Source of the DNA: Methanobacteriota archaeon
GTDB taxonomy: Archaea > Nanobdellota > Nanobdellia > Woesearchaeales > SM23-78
Assembly: GCA_030637925.1 (NCBI GenBank)
Contig: DAOWFR010000072.1
Span: 1-16,013, forward strand
DNA: 16,013 nt
Direction of reading: 5' to 3'
The number at the start of each line of letters is the position of its first letter. Position 1 is the first letter of the stretch. The position numbers and the translations under genes were made by a program. A model generated the notes under the pieces. That model was not told where the DNA came from, did no database searches, and saw only the letters and a list, made by a program, of their open reading frames with translations. This document shows, piece by piece, positions 4,489 to 10,877 of the stretch.

Positions 4489-5433
4489 ATGGTTGATGTT
4501 AAAACTAAGGAAGAGTTGGAGATTGAGAAGTTAGCTATTACTCTGCGCAAGAACAAGCTTGCTTCTTCTGAGGGAGAGGCCAGAAGGATGGCTGAGGAGA
4601 TGCTTACTACTGGTAAGAAGGTTTCTGAGGATTTTGCTGAGAGAGAGAAAAAGATTTTCGGAGAGGAGAAAAAGGATGCTGAGGTTGAACTTGCTCATAA
4701 GCAGGTTGAGCAACTAGCTGCTAATATTGGCAAAGGCAAGGCTGATGTTAGGATTGATATTCCTGGGATTGATGTTAATAAGCCTTTGAGAGAGCTGGTC
4801 AAAGAAGAGGAAGAACTTGTTGAAAAAGAGGATGATGAGGTTGCTGTTGAGATAGCACAAGGGCCTAAAGAAGAGATTAAGGAAGAAGTTGCTGAGGAGC
4901 CTGTTAAGGAGGAGGAAGCGCCTGTTGAGGAAGAAGTTAAGGAAGAAGTAGAAGAACCAGCTGAAGAGCCTGAACCAGAGGAAGAGCCTACTCCTGAGCC
5001 TGAGGAAGAACCAGCTCCTGAACCAGTTAAAGAGTCTAAAGAAGAAGTAGAAGAGCCTGAAGAGCAACCTGAAGAGGTTGTTGAAGAAGAAACAAAAGAA
5101 GCAGAGCCTGAGCCAGAAGAGGAACCAGCTGAAGAACCTGAGAAAGAGCCAGAGGAAGAACCAGAAGAGGCAACAGAACCACAAAAAGGTTCTGAGCCTG
5201 CAGCAGAGCCGCAGGAACCTGAGGAAAAACCTGAAGAGCCTTCTGAGGCAACAGAACCACAAAAAGGTTCTGAGCCAGCAACAGAGTTGCAGGAGTCTGA
5301 GCCTGATGTTGAGATTAAGGAATTAGATGACAGAGAACAGCCTAAAAAATCAGAGAAAGAGAGAAAAGAAGAGATTAAGGATATGCCTGAGTCAGAGGTT
5401 GATTTAACTAATGTCTTTGATGTTAACAAATAA
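4489..5433 (+). CDS. Very acidic Glu/Pro-rich protein, unknown function
   Basis: I do not recognise this 314-aa protein. Residues 1-100 are a mixed-charge, probably helical domain (KTKEELEIEKLAITLRKNKL and EARRMAEEMLTTGKK), ending in a more ordered stretch GKADVRIDIPGIDVNKPLREL. From about 110 to 290 it is a low-complexity run of Glu, Pro, Val, Lys and Ala, probably disordered, including two copies of an ATEPQKGSEPA unit. It closes with a short less biased tail (ESEVDLTNVFDVNK). No signal peptide or membrane segment, so probably cytosolic. I chose the ATG at 4489, just after a GGTGATGGTGAT ribosome binding site; a GTG at 4474 in frame lies within that site. It has its own promoter. The antisense Ser/Gly-rich and Leu/Phe-rich frames are by-products of its composition. 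Confidence 0.85.
   Translation: MVDVKTKEELEIEKLAITLRKNKLASSEGEARRMAEEMLTTGKKVSEDFAEREKKIFGEEKKDAEVELAHKQVEQLAANIGKGKADVRIDIPGIDVNKPLRELVKEEEELVEKEDDEVAVEIAQGPKEEIKEEVAEEPVKEEEAPVEEEVKEEVEEPAEEPEPEEEPTPEPEEEPAPEPVKESKEEVEEPEEQPEEVVEEETKEAEPEPEEEPAEEPEKEPEEEPEEATEPQKGSEPAAEPQEPEEKPEEPSEATEPQKGSEPATELQESEPDVEIKELDDREQPKKSEKERKEEIKDMPESEVDLTNVFDVNK
5167..5276 (+). repeat. Two copies of a 32-base direct repeat, 78 bases apart
   Basis: Positions 5167-5198 and 5245-5276 are identical, and similarity continues imperfectly for about 25 more bases in each copy. The 78-base period keeps the reading frame, so the protein gains a 26-residue repeat (ATEPQKGSEPA core). It looks like a tandem duplication within the low-complexity part. 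Confidence 0.85.
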
Positions 5434-5456
5434 TTTTCCTATTTTCTTTTTTTTAG
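5434..5456 (+). terminator. T-rich terminator after the acidic protein gene
   Basis: Directly after the stop codon the plus strand has several T-runs, including eight Ts in a row around 5447-5454. Archaeal transcription, assisted by FttA, commonly ends at such tracts. Confidence 0.5.
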
Positions 5457-5463
5457 CAATATT

Positions 5464-5483
5464 TATTTTCAATAAGGAAAATA
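5464..5483. repeat. AT-rich 7-bp inverted repeat
   Basis: TATTTTC and GAAAATA surround a six-base loop in the spacer between the acidic protein and the secreted-protein operon. It may be a weak hairpin; no T-run follows it. The rest of the 5434-5568 spacer holds only the T-rich stretch and the TATA box. Confidence 0.3.
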
Positions 5484-5521
5484 TTATTCATAACCACCAG
5501 GGAGTAGTTAAAAACCAAAAA

Positions 5522-5531
5522 GTATTTAAAT
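5522..5531 (+). promoter_or_regulatory. TATA box of the secreted-protein operon
   Basis: GTATTTAAAT, with A-rich sequence ahead of it. A start about 25 bases downstream would fall near 5553, between this box and the ATG at 5569. This argues against the in-frame ATG at 5530, which sits within the box. Confidence 0.55.
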
Positions 5532-5568
5532 GATAAGTTATGTTACAAGCAGAAAAGGGGGATTTAAT

Positions 5569-6216
5569 ATGATACAAAAAGCAAAGCTTTTTGAACATCA
5601 AACAAAAGGTTTGATGAACAAAAAACCAATACTAATCCTTTTATCTGTAATCTTTATCTTAATACTCTCAAACCTAGCCAGTGCTGTAATCTTTGATGTA
5701 GCTGCAGCAAGGCAAGAGGAATGGGAGCGTTATGAAGCTTACAGAGAAGACTATGTAAAGTTCCATGACTTAGAAGCATTCTCAGGCTATATAAGCGAGT
5801 ACAATCTGCAAAGAAACTTTGGGTTCTATGGACCAGATTATTATTATATCCCGCCAGATGTTTGGAGAGCAAAATACAATCCTCCATTACAAGGAGATGT
5901 TTATTACACTTATAATCGTGGTTATACCACAAGCCTTTACCAGCCATCAGCAGTTAGGTTTTATGGTGATGAAATCAATGGAAGATACGCAGGCTATATA
6001 CCAAGCACCTCGAATGGAAAATACTTTGACCATCCACATATGTATGGAGCTCCTGGTTATCTAACAATGGATTATCCATATTATGGAGGTTATGGTGGTT
6101 ATGATTATAATGGTTATGGTTATAACTTCAATGAAATCTACTCAGAAGAGCCAGCTTATTATGCAAGAATAGCAGAGCCATTAAGCAATGGGTTTTATGT
6201 TGTAGGGTTTTACTAG
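5569..6216 (+). CDS. Secreted Tyr/Gly-rich protein, unknown function
   Basis: I do not recognise a family. A hydrophobic stretch KPILILLSVIFILILSNL followed by ASA gives a convincing signal peptide. The mature part is rich in Tyr and Gly (MDYPYYGGYGGYDYNGYGYN near the C-terminus) and has no cysteines, suggesting an outer-surface or matrix protein. I chose the ATG at 5569 because a GGGGGA site lies six to seven bases ahead and the TATA box lies before it. This gives a 215-aa protein with a 15-residue hydrophilic lead. An ATG at 5614 would start right at the signal peptide and is a real alternative. It is followed 11 bases later by another secreted protein, probably in the same operon. Confidence 0.78.
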   Translation: MIQKAKLFEHQTKGLMNKKPILILLSVIFILILSNLASAVIFDVAAARQEEWERYEAYREDYVKFHDLEAFSGYISEYNLQRNFGFYGPDYYYIPPDVWRAKYNPPLQGDVYYTYNRGYTTSLYQPSAVRFYGDEINGRYAGYIPSTSNGKYFDHPHMYGAPGYLTMDYPYYGGYGGYDYNGYGYNFNEIYSEEPAYYARIAEPLSNGFYVVGFY

Positions 6217-6227
6217 GGAAAAATAAA

Positions 6228-6803
6228 ATGAACAATAAACTATTATTTTTAACAACTGCATTATTCATCTTCTTGATTAGCTTTACAAGCGTTAATGCCT
6301 CTTATATTTATGGCCCTGACCTTTATCCTGTTAATCCTAGTTATCTTTATTACAAAGACTATGAGAATATACCAATAGTAACAGGTCCTTTTCCAAGAGA
6401 ATATTTATTCCACAGAGACATGGGTAAAGACATTGATTTTGTTATTGACGACTTTGGGCATTTTGACGAGTTCATAGGCTACAAAGACCTGGATTTATTC
6501 TACCCAGAACAAGGAATTATTCATGTTATTAGAAATCCTAGCTCAAGAGAACTAGACTTAAGCCATATTCCTGAAGGAATGAAAACCTTTGGTAATCATG
6601 TCTATGGATACATACCTGGGCCTGATGGAAGCTGTGTTATGTACAGAAAACACTATCATCATGAGCATCCTTGGGACTTAAATGTTGATTATGGCTATGG
6701 TTATTACACACCCTTCTTAGCCTATAGAAACAAGCCAATACAAAGACAAGGGTGTCAGCAGATAAGTGCTTGTGAGTATAGGAGATGCTACTATGATTGT
6801 TGA
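6228..6803 (+). CDS. Secreted Tyr-rich protein with Cys-rich tail, unknown function
   Basis: I do not recognise a family. The N-terminus is a signal peptide (LFLTTALFIFLISFTSVNA, cut likely before SYIYG). The mature 165 residues are rich in Tyr, Asp and His, with a cluster HYHHEHPWD around residue 142-150 that could bind metal, and four cysteines in the last 18 residues (QGCQQISACEYRRCYYDC), likely forming disulfides outside the cell. The Tyr-rich style is shared with the preceding secreted protein, though no clear alignment is seen. It sits 11 bases after that gene. The last 11 bases overlap the start of the CYTH gene. Only a weak AGGGA precedes its ATG. Confidence 0.78.
   Translation: MNNKLLFLTTALFIFLISFTSVNASYIYGPDLYPVNPSYLYYKDYENIPIVTGPFPREYLFHRDMGKDIDFVIDDFGHFDEFIGYKDLDLFYPEQGIIHVIRNPSSRELDLSHIPEGMKTFGNHVYGYIPGPDGSCVMYRKHYHHEHPWDLNVDYGYGYYTPFLAYRNKPIQRQGCQQISACEYRRCYYDC
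6781..6786 (+). promoter_or_regulatory. Ribosome binding site of the CYTH gene
   Basis: GGAGAT six bases before the ATG at 6793, inside the end of the preceding gene. It decides between this start and the in-frame ATG at 6766. Confidence 0.65.
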
Positions 6804-7338
6804 AAGAAGAGGAATAATCAAAAGCATAGATTATTCTAAGAGCAAAGTTAAGGAGTTTGGAGCTGTTTATAAGGGTGATTACTCATTTTCTGATTCTATC
6901 TTTGTACCTATAAAAGGCAAGATAGATTTAAACAAAGATTTTATCAGATTAAGAATTTACACAGAGAATAATTGGCCAACAAAAAATTTTATTTTAGTTA
7001 GAAAAAAGACAGAGTGGGGGAAAAAAGGAAAAACAGAGAATGTTATCTTGAAACAAGAATTTGATACACTAGACCAGGTTGGTCAATATATGAAAAAGGA
7101 GTTTGGTGATTCTATTGAAATAGGTTTTGGATATTCTAGAAAAGGATGGGAATATGAACTTGGGAAAAACAGAATATTCATTGAAGATATAGAGGATTTT
7201 AAGCCAACAGTTGAGATAGTGTCAGAAAACAAACAAGAATTAAGTGACCTACTTAAAAAACTAGAAGTTACAGAAACCCTTTCTGATTCTGTTCCAGAAA
7301 TTATGAGGGAAATAAGAAAAAAAATAATTAAGCCTTAA
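6793..7338 (+). CDS. CYTH-domain protein (CyaB/thiamine triphosphatase-like)
   Basis: Protein of 181 aa resembling the CYTH superfamily, whose members act on triphosphates (class IV adenylate cyclase, thiamine triphosphatase, tripolyphosphatase). Family-like pieces in order are FIRLRIYT (about 50-57), NFILVRKKTEW (65-75), and the closing pattern WEYELGKNRIFIEDIEDF with TVEIVSEN (119-145), which matches the usual tyrosine-strand, aspartate, then E-I-E end. The canonical N-terminal ExExK is not clear; only MIVERRGIIK is there, so catalytic activity is uncertain. It overlaps the previous secreted-protein gene by 11 bases but has its own ribosome binding site. Assigned by pattern only; the reaction is unknown. 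Confidence 0.72.
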   Translation: MIVERRGIIKSIDYSKSKVKEFGAVYKGDYSFSDSIFVPIKGKIDLNKDFIRLRIYTENNWPTKNFILVRKKTEWGKKGKTENVILKQEFDTLDQVGQYMKKEFGDSIEIGFGYSRKGWEYELGKNRIFIEDIEDFKPTVEIVSENKQELSDLLKKLEVTETLSDSVPEIMREIRKKIIKP

Positions 7339-7343
7339 TTAAC

Positions 7344-8153
7344 CTACTTCCTCCCTTCTATAAACCTCTGCATCTCATTAACAAATGCTTCTGCTTGCTT
7401 AAAGTAATCATCAAACTGTGCTCCGCTTATCTCTGTTATTTGTCCGTGAAGAATAATCCTGGAAACATGATAAAAGCGCCTCATAACCTCAGCATACCTT
7501 TTTTTTAACAAGCCTCTTTTAACCATTTTATCATCAAGCATATCAGCAACATGACTAGGACTAGGAGGCACTTCATTAAGCTTCATCAGAGCAGCATGAG
7601 CAGCATCAATAACAGCCCAGTACAGGTCAAGAACTGCCTGCTTTATATGCCACTTAGAGTTATGCAAGGTAATTGGTGCTTTGTTAAAGTAGTTCCACAT
7701 ACTCTCAGGGCTAGGCCTGATTCTTCCTTGGTAAAGCAGAATTTGTAATGGCTCAAAAAACCCTGAGTCAATAACAGGAACACCGTCTCTTAAAATATTT
7801 ATAGCAACAGGGTCTCCTGCTCTTACATACTCCCAGAAACTAGTGAATTTCAAGGTTGTGATATGAAGCTTTCTTGGACTTACCTCTGCTACTATTTTCT
7901 CAATAATAAGCCTGTAAGCCTGGACAAACTCCCTGTCCATAATAATGTTCACATCATCCACTATTATAAGAATATCAATATCTCCTTTGCTCTCCTGCTT
8001 TTTCCTTGCAGTACTGCCAAAGAGGATAATGGCCTTGACAAACTTAGCAAACTCTCTGTAAACCTTTTTACTGAAATCATAGGCAACATCAACTACGTCC
8101 TTTGGATAACTATCAGAAACCTGCTTTTTCCTTTTCCGGATATCAAACTCCAC
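7344..8153 (-). CDS. Nucleotidyltransferase-HEPN fusion protein
   Basis: Protein of 269 aa with an N-terminal pol-beta-type nucleotidyltransferase domain (MNT) and a C-terminal helical HEPN-like domain. The MNT signature GSTARKKQESKGDID fits G-S-x10-D-x-D (G46, S47, D58, D60). A third acidic residue is not obvious in the strand around LHITTLKF. Residues about 165-265 are helical, and the segment RRFYHVSRIILHG resembles the HEPN end but has R-x3-H instead of the usual R-x4-6-H. MNT and HEPN are known as partners in toxin-antitoxin pairs; fused forms are common in archaea with roles mostly unknown. It starts with GTG behind a GGGGTGG site and has its own TATA-like box. It converges on the CYTH gene with five bases between stops. 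Confidence 0.88.
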   Translation of the reverse strand: MEFDIRKRKKQVSDSYPKDVVDVAYDFSKKVYREFAKFVKAIILFGSTARKKQESKGDIDILIIVDDVNIIMDREFVQAYRLIIEKIVAEVSPRKLHITTLKFTSFWEYVRAGDPVAINILRDGVPVIDSGFFEPLQILLYQGRIRPSPESMWNYFNKAPITLHNSKWHIKQAVLDLYWAVIDAAHAALMKLNEVPPSPSHVADMLDDKMVKRGLLKKRYAEVMRRFYHVSRIILHGQITEISGAQFDDYFKQAEAFVNEMQRFIEGRK

Positions 8154-8200
8154 TAAGAGCCCACCCCTTTTTTATCCTCTTTTTTAACAATATGTTCTTT

Positions 8201-8212
8201 CTTTTATTAAAG
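8201..8212 (-). promoter_or_regulatory. TATA-like box of the nucleotidyltransferase-HEPN gene
   Basis: CTTTAATAAAAG preceded by AGAAA on the minus strand, like the CTTTATATA boxes elsewhere. It predicts a start near 8180 and a short leader containing the GGGGTGG site (8161-8167). The gene may thus be expressed apart from the cluster upstream, although run-through is possible. Confidence 0.5.
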
Positions 8213-8222
8213 TTTCTCTTTT

Positions 8223-10223
8223 TTACTCCATAGGCACTTCTGACCATAAACGCCACTCATTACTCGGAGCATAAGCACCCACAATATAGGTTGAGGGATT
8301 ATGATAACCAAGGTGCTGCTCATGCACACTCCTAAAAGTAGGAGCCTTTGTAGTGGTATATATTGGGCTTCCCATTAATGCCCAGGTATCAGTCATAACC
8401 CTTGTTGCATTATAACTTCCTGCTTCTGCAATAAAATCTTTTAAACCTGCTTCTTCCATATTCTTAATGAATTCTTTCATAGGAACATTACCTTCTCCTG
8501 GTGTTAAATGCTCATCGTCATAACCAAAATTATCAGTGAGATGAACATGACCTAAGACTCCTTCTTTTGCCAGTTTCTTAGTCTCTTCTAAGAGCCATTT
8601 ATTAAAGCGTTTTTCTCTTTCTTTAGGATTCTCATCGGGTTTTGCAACAAAATGCTGCCTCCACATATTGTAATGACCAATATCAAGGGTTGCTTTGATA
8701 TGCTCTTTTGATCTTCTTTTTGCTTCTTCTTCTGAGTAGCCTTCTTTTACTAACTGCTCTTGCATGTTCTTCCTTGACTCTAGAACAAGACATCTTATCT
8801 CATCAGGATGACTGCCGTATTGTTCAGGCCTCCAGTTTTCAGGGGCAACAAAGATTGGCTCATTCAACTCTTTTCTGTGCTGGTCAGAGTAAATCATGGC
8901 TTTAATGCCTGAGTCTGCAATGGTCTGAGCCACTTTGTTCTTACCATAATCCTGAACAGTCTGAATCCTTCTCATCTGGTCAAGTGCTTCTCTTGCCTGT
9001 GCATCAGCAGCTGCAGAGGATTCATGAATATGGCGCATTTCATCAGTTTGTTGTTTGACTGTTTCTTTTAAGTACTTTGATGGCAGCATATTCTTTGGTG
9101 GGGCTAAATCTCCCACCAGATGTTGTTGTTTCATAATCTTCCATTTCTCATCTTCAGGAATATTATCTTCTAGTTTTTCATAGAACTCCAAGGCTCTTTT
9201 AGCAGTATCTCTTATCTCCTTTGCTCTATCATAATATCTTGCATAGAATAATGAGTGTCCTTTAGCCTGCAGGACCTTGTTAGCAGTCTGGGTTCTGAAG
9301 AACAATACCTCTGGAGCAATCTTTTTACCAGTCTTTTTTTCTAATTCCTTGGCTCGGTCTTCAAAATCAGTGTACTTAACTGGTTTGACATTGAAATTAG
9401 TTTTTTCCTTATTCCATATAGGAACCCTATCAAATAATTTTTCTGCTTTATCTTTTTCTAAAATCCATTCTCTCTTAATCGGGTGGCCATTCACATCAAT
9501 CCAGTCATCTGCTTCTATGCTCTCACCTGTTTCAGGGTCAATTGTGCCAACAAGCTTTCTTCTAAGAACCTTTTCATAACTCTTTGCTGTGTGAAACTCA
9601 GGCTCATAAACAAGATAATCCTTTCTAACAGCATTTACATTTCCTGTCTGAGAATCAGCAACCATTACCATTGCTTTTTCTTCTTCTTCAGGATAACCCT
9701 TGAATAATTTTTCTCCTGTTCTTTCTTTAATCTCAGTAAGAGGCCTGGTCCACTCACTTGTATGGAAAACAACAGCTCCTCCTTTAGTGGCTTCAGCAGC
9801 AAAGTGTATTGCTCTTTCAATCTCCTTAACAGCCATCTGCCTTGCTTGATCAGTAAAGCCTTGCTCTCCAAGACCTGAGAGGCTCTGAGTGTGAAGAGGA
9901 GCATGCACACTTGTCTTTATCTCATTAATTTCTGCCAAGGCCCTCATATCCTCTCTTTCCTTACTGCCAAAGGCTTCTGGGCTTGGCCTGTCAGAAGTAC
10001 TCTTGCCAGTTCCCATGAATTCAAACTCAATCTTACTAGCACCTTCGCGAATCTTAGCATTAAAAGCCTGGAGCTGGTTCATCATAGGATTAGTGCCAGT
10101 ACCTATCTCCTCAGGTCCAAGACCACTAGTCTCAACAGGTATGCCTGGCTCTGTTGGAATATCAGATGGTTCTATTTTTCCATAATCCCTGTCAAGGGAG
10201 TTATAATATTCATTGAATATCAT
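8223..10223 (-). CDS. Very large endonuclease IV/xylose isomerase-like TIM-barrel protein
   Basis: 666-aa protein built on the AP endonuclease IV/xylose isomerase-like barrel. Segments matching endonuclease IV metal sites appear in order: SVHAP (H107), VVFHTS (H154), VAPENW (E462), LDIGH (D514, H517), HVHLTD (H561), DDEHLTPGEG (D570, H572) and FIAEAG (E600). All nine ligands of the tri-metal site therefore seem kept, so an active metalloenzyme is likely. Family members are about 280 aa. Here roughly 270 extra residues sit between H154 and E462, charged and partly helical, plus a 60-residue N-terminal and a 65-residue C-terminal extension. It overlaps the coiled-coil gene by four bases. The substrate could be damaged DNA, a sugar or something else; only the fold and ligands are supported. 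Confidence 0.85.
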   Translation of the reverse strand: MIFNEYYNSLDRDYGKIEPSDIPTEPGIPVETSGLGPEEIGTGTNPMMNQLQAFNAKIREGASKIEFEFMGTGKSTSDRPSPEAFGSKEREDMRALAEINEIKTSVHAPLHTQSLSGLGEQGFTDQARQMAVKEIERAIHFAAEATKGGAVVFHTSEWTRPLTEIKERTGEKLFKGYPEEEEKAMVMVADSQTGNVNAVRKDYLVYEPEFHTAKSYEKVLRRKLVGTIDPETGESIEADDWIDVNGHPIKREWILEKDKAEKLFDRVPIWNKEKTNFNVKPVKYTDFEDRAKELEKKTGKKIAPEVLFFRTQTANKVLQAKGHSLFYARYYDRAKEIRDTAKRALEFYEKLEDNIPEDEKWKIMKQQHLVGDLAPPKNMLPSKYLKETVKQQTDEMRHIHESSAAADAQAREALDQMRRIQTVQDYGKNKVAQTIADSGIKAMIYSDQHRKELNEPIFVAPENWRPEQYGSHPDEIRCLVLESRKNMQEQLVKEGYSEEEAKRRSKEHIKATLDIGHYNMWRQHFVAKPDENPKEREKRFNKWLLEETKKLAKEGVLGHVHLTDNFGYDDEHLTPGEGNVPMKEFIKNMEEAGLKDFIAEAGSYNATRVMTDTWALMGSPIYTTTKAPTFRSVHEQHLGYHNPSTYIVGAYAPSNEWRLWSEVPME

Positions 10224-10855
10224 GGATGATACTCACCTGGTTTTTCTCTTTCTCGTATTGCTCTATTAACCCTGTCTATCTGCTCAAGCTCACGTCTCAT
10301 ATAATCAGAGGTGTCCTTATCCTTATAAAACTCGTTTCTCTGCATCCTCTCAGCATGGTACTGGACATTATCAATAAAAGTCCTTTCTGAAGGAGTAAGA
10401 GGTCTTTCTGTTGCTTCCCTTGCAATCCCCTCAAGCCTGTTAGTCACATTATAATTAGTGAGCTCATAAAATGTAGGGGTGCCCTGCATAACTGCCTCAA
10501 TAGCTTCTCCATATCTGCGCTGCTCAGGAACTGCTTGTGCTCTTCCTTCTCTTTCTTCCTCTGCTACTGTTTCCTCAAGAGTTGCAGCAGCTTCTGCTTC
10601 TCTTCTTCTGCGAAGCTCTTCTAATTCTTCAAAGCGTTGCTTCTCCTCAAAAGCCAGCTCTTCTATTTTCTCCTCTATTTCTTTTCTTGCGTTTTCTATC
10701 TCTCTTCTTCCCTGCTTTTCAAGTTGCTCTAACTCTTTTCTCTTCTTCTCAAGCTCTTGCTTCTTTTCTTCTAGTTCTCTACGCTTGTCTTCCTCAAACT
10801 CTACAAGTTGCTTAATCTTTTCTTCTGCACTCAAACTTTCATCATTGGTTAGCAT
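10220..10855 (-). CDS. Coiled-coil protein, unknown function (211 aa)
   Basis: Residues about 10-105 are one long charged coiled coil with heptad-like Glu/Lys/Leu repeats (RRELEEKKQELEKKRKELEQ and onward). The C-terminal half is a small mixed domain: EAIEAVMQGTPTFYELTNYN, then NRLEGIAREATERPLTPSER, then another helix rich in Arg and Glu. I do not recognise a family. The stop overlaps the start of the TIM-barrel gene (ATGA), so the two proteins are probably made together and may interact, the coiled coil giving dimerisation or a scaffold. It starts 22 bases after the 515-aa gene with no visible ribosome binding site. Confidence 0.8.
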   Translation of the reverse strand: MLTNDESLSAEEKIKQLVEFEEDKRRELEEKKQELEKKRKELEQLEKQGRREIENARKEIEEKIEELAFEEKQRFEELEELRRRREAEAAATLEETVAEEEREGRAQAVPEQRRYGEAIEAVMQGTPTFYELTNYNVTNRLEGIAREATERPLTPSERTFIDNVQYHAERMQRNEFYKDKDTSDYMRRELEQIDRVNRAIREREKPGEYHP

Positions 10856-10877
10856 TATGATATTTGATATTTATGAT

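Noticed and set aside
5167..5276. Repeat considered as a CRISPR array
   Set aside because: Only two copies, with similarity running past the repeat into the spacer, and in frame within a coding region.
5078..5326. Plus-strand Lys/Gln/Ser-rich open frame within the acidic gene
   Set aside because: An out-of-frame shadow of the low-complexity region.
4695..5429. Long minus-strand open frames opposite the acidic protein (Ser/Gly-rich and Leu/Phe-rich)
   Set aside because: They are reverse readings of GAA/GAG/CCT codon runs. They have no promoter or ribosome site, and the plus frame has both.
5530..5568. Upstream ATG of the first secreted protein
   Set aside because: It lies in the TATA box; the ATG at 5569 has a ribosome binding site.
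6766..6792. Upstream ATG of the CYTH protein
   Set aside because: It lacks a ribosome binding site, while GGAGAT precedes the ATG at 6793.
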